From contig JAEINW010000027.1 of assembly GCA_016342715.1 (NCBI GenBank), positions 1-34,500 of the forward strand: DNA of 34,500 bases, read 5' to 3'. This document shows, in pieces, positions 9,203 through 16,420 of this stretch. Numbering within the stretch: position 1 is the first letter of the stretch; each line of letters starts with the position of its first letter. Source of the DNA: Salinivirgaceae bacterium. Its GTDB lineage: Bacteria; Bacteroidota; Bacteroidia; Bacteroidales; SZUA-534. The position numbers and the translations under genes were made by a program. The notes beneath the pieces are model-generated. The model did not search any database, was not told the origin of the DNA, and saw only the letters and a list, made by a program, of their open reading frames with translations.

Positions 9203-9614
9203 TCAATTGCAATTTAGATTATCATCAAATTATGGGATAAATACGGGTTCTACTATTCCTTTAATATTAGCACTTATTAATGACTCGGATCACACCATGC
9301 TAGTGATAAGTCAAGCATTAAGTTTGGGGTGAGGATAGATAATTTCCCCTTTTCCGCTGGGGCGGATTCTCCTCTAGGGGAGAACGAACTCCGAATGAGA
9401 GGGCAAGTCTTCCCCTGGGGGAAGTGCCGACAGGCGAAGGGGGAATAATAAATACACATAATACACGTAATTATGCACTTAACTTGACACTATTGACCAA
9501 GATTCGGAAATATGCATGGTTTAAAATTACAACAGCGACTAATTTTGGAACATTTTTATGCAGAATCAAGAAGTACAATCAGGCTTGACAAAACCAAGCT
9601 TCACTTTCAAATAA
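9203..9614 (+). pseudogene. Decayed 3' end of a GH144 gene, interrupted by a dispersed repeat
   Basis: Reading 9492-9614 in one frame gives IDQDSEICMV*NYNSD*FWN, then IFMQNQEVQSGLTKPSFTFK and a stop. This lines up residue for residue with the end of the intact GH144 at 5994-7649 (IDQGPEICMIENYRTALLWN, LFMSAPETQAGLDKLGFTY), with two stop codons. Further left, about 9222-9268 reads KLWDKYGFYYSFNI against KLWGEYGFYDAFDA, and about 9207-9215 reads SIA. The part between (9277-9474) is the dispersed GC-rich repeat. Removing it and one GCACTTA copy restores the frame (FNIST*LDTIDQD). No full gene remains. This relic and the inserted repeat account for most of the 9149-9703 gap; 9615-9703 shows nothing else. 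Confidence 0.8.
9277..9474. mobile_element. Dispersed GC-rich palindromic repeat inserted in the GH144 relic
   Basis: About 198 bases, much more GC-rich than the surroundings, contain CTTCCCCTGGGGGAAG and CTCCTCTAGGGGAG palindromes and encode no protein I trust. It is flanked by a 7-base direct repeat GCACTTA (9270-9276 and 9475-9481) and splits a recognisable pseudogene, as expected of a small non-autonomous mobile element. Shorter relatives occur on the other orientation at about 29479-29545 and 30544-30610. Terminal inverted repeats are weak at best. Confidence 0.6.
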
Positions 9615-9703
9615 AAGTTAAAATAAGTGGATGGAAATATCTTTTCATACAAAAATGCTACTAAAGCATCAAAATATGAACTAATTATTAAGCAACTCTG
9701 AAT

Positions 9704-11101
9704 ATGAAAAATATATTAAAAATTAACCTACTGTTCTTGCTAACCCTAATTATTAGCAATTCGAGTTGTACAAAACCTAAGGAAACGGTGTATGAATCAT
9801 TCGGTAAAATCAATTATCCGGCTACATCCGACGAACTTGCGATGCTCGACTCCATTCAATACAAAACATTTCTTTATTTTTTAAATGAACACCATCCCGA
9901 AAAAGGTATTGTAAAAGACCGTGCTGCGGCCTGGGCTCCTGCCAGCATTGCAGCAACAGGTTTTGGAATTCCATCCTTCGCCATTGGCGTTGAACGGGAA
10001 TGGATTACGCGTGAGAAGGCTGCAGATATAACACTAAAGATGCTAAGATTTTTCACCAACTCAGTTCAAAGCGCTGATACCAATGTTACTGGTTATAAAG
10101 GATTTTATTATCACTTTTTGCGCATGGATTCAGGTACCCGAGAATGGAAATGCGAACTTTCAACCATCGATACTGGCATTCTAATGATGGGCTTCCTCTT
10201 TGCCCGCAACTATTACAACCTTGATAATGAAACTGAAAAGGAGATTCGTTTATTGACCGATGCTATTCTAGGTAAAATGGAGTGGGATTTTTTCCAATTG
10301 CCTGAAACAGCAAAGCATCCAAATACCATCTCCATGGCCTGGTCGCCTGAAGAAGGATTGCTAGACTACGGTTGGAGCGGTTATAACGAAGGTCTGTTTC
10401 TTTATGTGCTGGCTGCTGGTACCGGAATGAACGATGTTAAAACAAGTTACGATTCATGGTTATCTACCTACAAATGGAACACACCTTACGAAGGCCTTTC
10501 GCACGTTGCTTTTCCTCCATTATTTGGACATCAGTTTTCGCAAGCCTTTATCGATTTTCGTGGATTGGGCGATAAATACATGATGAAAAAAGGAATTGAC
10601 TACTTTGAAAACTCAAGGCGTGCTACCTATGTACAGCGCCAATATGCCATAGAAAACCCAAAAGGTTGGATTGGTTATGATTCGCTCTGCTGGGGAGTAA
10701 CAGCCAGTGACGGATGTGGTGACACATACAATTTCGATGATAAGAAATTTGAGGGTTATGCCGGCAGAGGAACCAGTGGCCCGGATTATACCATCGCAGA
10801 GGACGGAACAATTGCCCCTTATGGTTCAATTTCATCGTTAGCCTTTGCTCCCGAAATAGTTTTTCCAACTATTAGGTCATTAAATGAAAAGTACGGCACA
10901 AAAATTTGGGGCAAATACGGTTATTATGATTCTTTTAATCTTACTGCTAAATGGGTAGATAATGATTTTATAGGTATTGACGAAGGCCCAATGTTAATAA
11001 TGATTGAAAATTTCAGAACAGGACTGGTTTGGAATTACGTGATGAAAGATCCTATAATCCAGAAAGGCTTGAATACACTTGGCTTTGAATATTTAAAATA
11101 A
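9704..11101 (+). CDS. Second GH144-type (PF10091) beta-1,2-glucan-active lipoprotein
   Basis: 465 residues: a hydrophobic signal ending NSSC (probable lipidated Cys22) and then only the (alpha/alpha)6 domain, without the Ig-like domain of the first copy. The family ending is clear (KYGYYDSFNLTAKW, IGIDEGPMLIMIENFRTGLVWN). Where the first GH144 has GADLVET, this one has LSTIDTG, so the Asp is Ser153 and the Glu is Asp156; the later Glu is kept (E229 in GYNEG). A different mode of action is plausible, for example an exo-type sophorose-releasing enzyme as known within GH144, or a related family. It starts a tight run of genes: the next begins 9 bases downstream. Family confident, activity inferred. 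Confidence 0.8.
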   Translation: MKNILKINLLFLLTLIISNSSCTKPKETVYESFGKINYPATSDELAMLDSIQYKTFLYFLNEHHPEKGIVKDRAAAWAPASIAATGFGIPSFAIGVEREWITREKAADITLKMLRFFTNSVQSADTNVTGYKGFYYHFLRMDSGTREWKCELSTIDTGILMMGFLFARNYYNLDNETEKEIRLLTDAILGKMEWDFFQLPETAKHPNTISMAWSPEEGLLDYGWSGYNEGLFLYVLAAGTGMNDVKTSYDSWLSTYKWNTPYEGLSHVAFPPLFGHQFSQAFIDFRGLGDKYMMKKGIDYFENSRRATYVQRQYAIENPKGWIGYDSLCWGVTASDGCGDTYNFDDKKFEGYAGRGTSGPDYTIAEDGTIAPYGSISSLAFAPEIVFPTIRSLNEKYGTKIWGKYGYYDSFNLTAKWVDNDFIGIDEGPMLIMIENFRTGLVWNYVMKDPIIQKGLNTLGFEYLK

Positions 11102-11110
11102 TAATTATTT

Positions 11111-14100
11111 ATGAGAAACATTATCAAATCATCGATAGCAATTTTAATATTGGTTTTAGCTAGCCCTTTGGTTTATACTCAAACTAAAACGCTCGATGAT
11201 TTCGAGAACAAAAACGGATGGTATTTCATCCAATCTGATGGGGTTAAACTGAACCTAAGCAACGAAAAAGGCTTAACCGGTAATGCAATACGTTTCGATT
11301 ATGATTTCACCAAAGGAACCGGTTACGGAGGAATTCAGAAACTTTTCCCCATTGACCTACCCGATAATTACGAATTCACTTTTTATGTTAAGGCCGAATC
11401 TCCTTCAAATAACTTCGAAATAAAATTTATTGACAGCAGTGGTGACAATGTTTGGTGGGTAAGCAATCGAAACTATGACTTTCCTGCGGAATGGAAAAAA
11501 ATCAGCATAAAAAAAAGACATATCCAATTTGCTTGGGGACCCACAAGCGATCAAAATTTAAAACGAATCGACCGGATTGAATTTACCATTGCCTCGTTTG
11601 TAGGTGGTAAAGGAACTATTTGGCTTGATAATTTCAAGTTTGAACCTCTGCCACCTGAAAGCCAAACACACCAACCGCCTTCAATAACGGCTTCGTCATC
11701 TTTAAAAAAACATTTGCCTAATTTTATTGCCGATACCCTAAATGAAACTTATTGGCAAAGTGGTAAAAGCAAGGATCAATATCTTATTATTGACTTTAAA
11801 AACCGTAGAGAATTTGGAGGATTGCAGATTAATTGGCTGGAAAATAATTGTGCCCAGAGTTATGATATCCTTCTTTCGGGCGATGCTAAAAATTGGGAGA
11901 ATGTCTATTCCATTCAATCCAATCAAAGTGATTTCAGTTTTATAAGGTTGCCCGAAGCCGAAACTAGGTATCTTAAGTTAAAGTTTAAAGAAAACAATAA
12001 TACCAGTGGAATTGGCATAAGGGAGATAAGGTTTCTGAATATAAAAGAATCGTTAACAAAAAATGATTTTCTGATTTATAAAGCAAAGAATTCCCGCCAG
12101 GGAAATTATCCCAGATACTTTTCAGAACAAGCTTCGTATTGGACCATTTCCGGTGTAAACAACGATGCTAAGGAAGCCATGATAAACGAAGATGGAATGG
12201 TAGAAGTGGATAAAGGTCTTTTCTCCATCGAACCCATGATAAAAATGGGCGATTCACTTTTTAACTGGCACAATGTTCAATCCGTTCAATCGCTTGGTGA
12301 ACCAGGTCAAAACAAAACTTTTGATTTTACACCAACGCTTACTTGGAATTGCAACAATCTTAAATTCGAAACCTCAGTTACCGCAAGTGGCGAAGCCAAT
12401 AAAAATTCACAGCTTAATGTCCGCTATTCATTCACAAACAACTCGGATCACCCAAAAGATTTTGAATTTTACCTACTAATTCGACCTTACCAAGTTAATC
12501 CATACTACCAGTTTCTGAATTTTACCGGTGGTGCAGGAAAAATAAAATCCATAAAAGAAGAAGATGGCAATTATTTGTCAGTCGATGATAAAGTGGTGCT
12601 GTTTGAAAAAAAATACGATGCCTTTGGCGCAAGTAATTCCAATGAAGGGAATATGGTTGAATTTATCCGTGAAGGTAAGATCCCTGAAAATAAATCAGCC
12701 ACTGATAAAAACGGTATGGCTAATGGTGTTATAAAATACTCATTGCACCTGAATGCCCATGAGAACCTTAAATTATATGTTGCCGTTCCTTTTTATGAAA
12801 AAAATTCAGGGAACACCGCCAGTGCAAATTCTGATATTTCAAAGGAATTTGCTAAATCATCAGAATTCTGGAGCTCAAAAACAGGACACATCAATTTTAA
12901 TTTGCCATCATCGGCTCACCGAATTGTAAATACCTATAAGTCAAATCTGGCCTACATACTTATTAACAGAGACAAAGCAGGCATTCAGCCCGGTTCCCGT
13001 TCGTACGAACGCAGCTGGATACGCGATGGAGCCTTAACTTCGTCTGCCCTTTTGAAATCGGGTATTGTTCCTGAAGTAAAAGAATTTATTAATTGGTACA
13101 CAGGCTTCCAGTACGAAAATGGCAAAGTTCCCTGTGTTGTAGACCTGAGAGGTCCCGATCCGGTTCCTGAAAACGACAGTCATGGAGAATTGATTTACCT
13201 GATTCGTGAATATTTTAACTTCACGCATGATACTGTATTTCTACAAGCAAAAAATGCCTATGTATTAAAATCGGTAGCTTACATTGAATCACTGATTGCC
13301 GAGCGATCAACTGATTATTACAAAAATGGAAACGACAGCGTTCGTGCCTTTTATGGGTTGGTTCCGGAATCAATCAGCCACGAAGGATATTCTGCCAAAC
13401 CCATGCACTCCTATTGGGATAATTTCTTTACCATGAAAGGCTTGAAAGATGCCGCAGAAATTCAAAAAATTCTGGGTGAAAATGAATCCTATGAAAGAAT
13501 TCAAAAAGTTAGCGATACGTTTAAAGACAACCTTTACAATTCGCTTGAACTTGCCATGAAAAATAAAAATATTTCTTACTTGCCCGGGTGTGCTGAGTTA
13601 GGTGATTTTGATGCCACATCAACCACTATAGCATTAAGCCCTTGTAACGAACTAAATAACCTACCCAAACCTCAGGTTTACAACACGTTTGATAAGTATT
13701 ATGAATTCTTTAAAAACCGGCGAGATGATAAAATTGACTGGATTAATTATACGCCTTACGAAAATCGCCTGATTGGTTCATTTATTATTTTAGATCAACC
13801 CGAAAGAGCTCATGAACTGATTGAATTCTTCTTAAACGATCAACGCCCCCAGGGATGGAACCATTGGGCAGAAGTGGTATGGAAAGATTACAGAACTCCC
13901 AAATATATTGGTGATATGCCTCACACCTGGGTTGGCAGTGATTTTATTAATGCCATCCGCTCCATGTTTGTTTACGAAAATGAGTATGATCAATCGCTTG
14001 TTTTGGCATCGGCATTATACCAGGATTGGATTGATGCGCCTCAGGGAATGTCAGTTGAAAATTTGCCTACCTATTATGGTGAAATCTCCTATTCCATAAA

Positions 14101-14293
14101 GAAAGAAGATAGCCATTATCGTTTTTTAATATACGGAGATGTGAAAATTCCGTCGAACGGCATAAAAATAAAAAATTTCAACAGTTCAAGAGTTCCTAAA
14201 AAAGTAACTATAAACTCAAAAGAAATAAAAGACTTTAATGAAAAGGAAATTAGCATTAAGGAGTTTCCGGCAGAAGTAATCATTTACTACTAA
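11111..14293 (+). CDS. Modular secreted protein: CBM-like + F5/8-C (discoidin) + (alpha/alpha)6 domain, unassigned glycosidase
   Basis: 1060 residues with a type I signal peptide (to about residue 23, no lipobox), so probably periplasmic or secreted. Order of parts: a CBM11-like sandwich (about 26-180, LDDFENKNGWYF … GTIWLDNFKF), a discoidin/F5-8-C domain (about 190-310, DTLNETYWQSGKSKDQYLI … GIREIRFLN), a beta-sandwich linker region (about 330-600) and a helical toroid (about 600-1000) with YERSWIRDGALTSS (about 631-645), HGELIYLIREY (about 690), GWNHWAEVVW (about 915) and HTWVGSDFINAIRSM (about 935-950). The toroid resembles inverting (alpha/alpha)6 glycosidases (GH15/GH37/GH63/GH78-like) in general form, but I cannot assign a CAZy family. 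The gene lies between the second GH144 and the sugar symporter, arguing for a step in beta-1,2-glucan breakdown. Catalytic residues are not identified; Asp/Glu in RDGA and HGE are candidates. Confidence 0.75.
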   Translation: MRNIIKSSIAILILVLASPLVYTQTKTLDDFENKNGWYFIQSDGVKLNLSNEKGLTGNAIRFDYDFTKGTGYGGIQKLFPIDLPDNYEFTFYVKAESPSNNFEIKFIDSSGDNVWWVSNRNYDFPAEWKKISIKKRHIQFAWGPTSDQNLKRIDRIEFTIASFVGGKGTIWLDNFKFEPLPPESQTHQPPSITASSSLKKHLPNFIADTLNETYWQSGKSKDQYLIIDFKNRREFGGLQINWLENNCAQSYDILLSGDAKNWENVYSIQSNQSDFSFIRLPEAETRYLKLKFKENNNTSGIGIREIRFLNIKESLTKNDFLIYKAKNSRQGNYPRYFSEQASYWTISGVNNDAKEAMINEDGMVEVDKGLFSIEPMIKMGDSLFNWHNVQSVQSLGEPGQNKTFDFTPTLTWNCNNLKFETSVTASGEANKNSQLNVRYSFTNNSDHPKDFEFYLLIRPYQVNPYYQFLNFTGGAGKIKSIKEEDGNYLSVDDKVVLFEKKYDAFGASNSNEGNMVEFIREGKIPENKSATDKNGMANGVIKYSLHLNAHENLKLYVAVPFYEKNSGNTASANSDISKEFAKSSEFWSSKTGHINFNLPSSAHRIVNTYKSNLAYILINRDKAGIQPGSRSYERSWIRDGALTSSALLKSGIVPEVKEFINWYTGFQYENGKVPCVVDLRGPDPVPENDSHGELIYLIREYFNFTHDTVFLQAKNAYVLKSVAYIESLIAERSTDYYKNGNDSVRAFYGLVPESISHEGYSAKPMHSYWDNFFTMKGLKDAAEIQKILGENESYERIQKVSDTFKDNLYNSLELAMKNKNISYLPGCAELGDFDATSTTIALSPCNELNNLPKPQVYNTFDKYYEFFKNRRDDKIDWINYTPYENRLIGSFIILDQPERAHELIEFFLNDQRPQGWNHWAEVVWKDYRTPKYIGDMPHTWVGSDFINAIRSMFVYENEYDQSLVLASALYQDWIDAPQGMSVENLPTYYGEISYSIKKEDSHYRFLIYGDVKIPSNGIKIKNFNSSRVPKKVTINSKEIKDFNEKEISIKEFPAEVIIYY

Positions 14294-14316
14294 AATTTTA
14301 ATACTAAAAATTCCAG

Positions 14317-16362
14317 ATGAAAGAAATAGTTACTGGTGGCAAGAATATAACTACCGATGATAAAATACCTTTTTCGCAATTAGCAGCTTACGGTGCCGGA
14401 GGCATTATTCCTATTGCCTTGTTCAATGTAGCCGGAATCCTTGTGGGATTGATGGGTAATATAAGCCTTGGATTAAGCGCCTTCTGGCTTGGTGCTATTT
14501 TGATTGTTCCCCGTTTGTGGGATGCCATTTCAGATCCTATCATCGGTCATCTTTCGGATAATACCCGTACCCGCTGGGGACGTCGTCGTCCATACTTACT
14601 GCTTGGTGGAATAGCCGTTGCTCTTTCGTTCGTTGTTATCTGGTGGATACCAAAGGGAGCGCTGGTGCATAGTTGGTTTCCCACCGATTCGGGCTTCCAT
14701 GTGTTTCAGCTTGTGTATATCCTTATTTCCCTGCTTATATTTTTTACCGCTGTAACTGTATTCGAAATTCCTCATGGGGCTTTGGGAATGGAGATGACAA
14801 CCGACTATCACGAGCGAACCCGTCTGTTCAGTGCCAAGAGTTTTGTTGGAAACCTTTTTGCCATGAGCACCCCCTGGCTTTTTGCCCTTGCCAGCATGGA
14901 AATCTTTAAAGGCCCAGGAGGCAATGAAGTGGATGGTATGCGCTATGTATCCATTCTTATTGCTGCTGTTCTTATTCCGCTATCGTTCTGGTGGTTTTTT
15001 AAATTACGTGAACCCGGATTCAAAAAAGTGGCCACTCAGAAAAAAACGCCATTTTGGGAAGACATGAAACACACGGCCAGCAACCGAAATTTTATCATGC
15101 TTACCCTGACCATATTCACACTAGCGATGGGATTTAATTTTGTGAGTTTGATCGGATCATATATTCCTATATTCTTTATTTATGGAGGTGATAAAGTTGC
15201 AGGAGCCACACTATTGGGTATCAATGGTACCATTTGGGCCATCACTGGTGTGCTGGCCGTTTTTCCGCTCAACTGGATAAGTCCAAGGTTGGGTAAACGA
15301 AAAACTCTTACTATCGCTATCTTACTTATGGTTCTGGCACAGGTATCAAAGATTGTATGCTACAATCCAGCCCATCCTTATCTGGTTCTTTTACCCACAA
15401 TTCTGCTTTCAACTGGTATGTTATTTTTCTTTACGCTGGGTTCTTCCATGGTTGGTGATATTTGTGATGAAGATGAATTGAAGACGGGTCATCGCTCAGA
15501 AGGCAGCTTCTATTCCGTCTTTTGGTGGTTTATAAAACTGGGAACCGCACTCGCTAGCCTGGTTGCCGGTGCATTAATCGTATATACTCTGTTCGACGAA
15601 ACACAGGTCACCAAAGTTGACAGTCTGCAAGGCAATATCGGTAAACTTAGGAGTAAGATCGAATACTGGCAAGGCGATGAGGGCCTCAAAGGAACAAGCA
15701 CAACCTTGCTCGAAAATACAAAAGAAACAACTAATGAAGCAATCGATGAATCGAAACTATATTTAGTCGTCCTAGAAAAGGAAATTGTTAAAAAACAGAA
15801 CGAAACCTATCAAAACATTACCAAATACAAAACCCAGAGGAATGAAAAGCTTTCAGAGGCTATTTCAGTAACAAAATCCATCATAGCCGATTTGGAAAAA
15901 TTTAATCTTCAATTAGTCAACACAAATGCATCCACAGAAGATTCTTTAACTAAAAGAATTAGAACCGCTGCTATTCCCCTGTTCCTTAAACAAGACCTTG
16001 TAAAAGCAAGGCTGAATTCGTTTGAACTCTTGTCGCACCTTGAAGGACAATCTCTTAAAACAAAGAAAAGCAAGGAACACTATATAAAAATTCTTGAAAA
16101 CAGTGGAGGTGTTGATATTAGGCTTGCAAACATAAACACATATATGCCTTTAGAATTTCTTGATAATGAATTAAATACCATTGAAACTGAAATTGTGCAG
16201 CTCACCCAGCAATCGCCTTATACGCTATTAATGATGCGAGTGGTTGAGATTGGACTGCCTTTGTTTTTAAGTATTTTTTCAATATTCTTTATCATGAGGT
16301 ACAAACTCACAGAGAAGCGATCGCACGAAATCAAGAAGCTTCTTGAGCAAAAAAATCTCTAA
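14317..16362 (+). CDS. GPH-family sugar:cation symporter with large extra periplasmic segment
   Basis: Inner-membrane importer of the glycoside-pentoside-hexuronide branch of the major facilitator superfamily. The family signature is strong: LWDAISDPIIGHLSDNTRTR followed by WGRRRPYLL (about residues 68-95), then HGALGMEMTTDYHERTRL (about 153-170) and GDICDEDELKTGHRSEGSFY (about 378-397). GPH proteins are usually 450-500 residues; this one has 681. The surplus is a charged, helix-rich, coiled-coil-like insert (about 428-632) between the penultimate (FWWFIKLGTALASLVAGALI) and last (VVEIGLPLFLSIFSIFFIM) membrane segments. With the usual 12-helix, N-in topology the insert faces the periplasm. It probably imports beta-1,2-gluco-oligosaccharides for the GH94 and GH35 enzymes encoded just downstream. 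Confidence 0.88.
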   Translation: MKEIVTGGKNITTDDKIPFSQLAAYGAGGIIPIALFNVAGILVGLMGNISLGLSAFWLGAILIVPRLWDAISDPIIGHLSDNTRTRWGRRRPYLLLGGIAVALSFVVIWWIPKGALVHSWFPTDSGFHVFQLVYILISLLIFFTAVTVFEIPHGALGMEMTTDYHERTRLFSAKSFVGNLFAMSTPWLFALASMEIFKGPGGNEVDGMRYVSILIAAVLIPLSFWWFFKLREPGFKKVATQKKTPFWEDMKHTASNRNFIMLTLTIFTLAMGFNFVSLIGSYIPIFFIYGGDKVAGATLLGINGTIWAITGVLAVFPLNWISPRLGKRKTLTIAILLMVLAQVSKIVCYNPAHPYLVLLPTILLSTGMLFFFTLGSSMVGDICDEDELKTGHRSEGSFYSVFWWFIKLGTALASLVAGALIVYTLFDETQVTKVDSLQGNIGKLRSKIEYWQGDEGLKGTSTTLLENTKETTNEAIDESKLYLVVLEKEIVKKQNETYQNITKYKTQRNEKLSEAISVTKSIIADLEKFNLQLVNTNASTEDSLTKRIRTAAIPLFLKQDLVKARLNSFELLSHLEGQSLKTKKSKEHYIKILENSGGVDIRLANINTYMPLEFLDNELNTIETEIVQLTQQSPYTLLMMRVVEIGLPLFLSIFSIFFIMRYKLTEKRSHEIKKLLEQKNL

Positions 16363-16420
16363 CTATCAAATGATTATACAGATATATCCATCAATGTTAC
16401 AACTATAAAAAACTACAAAA

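Noticed and set aside
9277-9459. 60-codon - strand frame in the GC-rich repeat
   Set aside because: The sequence is a dispersed palindromic repeat; the peptide has low-complexity composition and no start signal.
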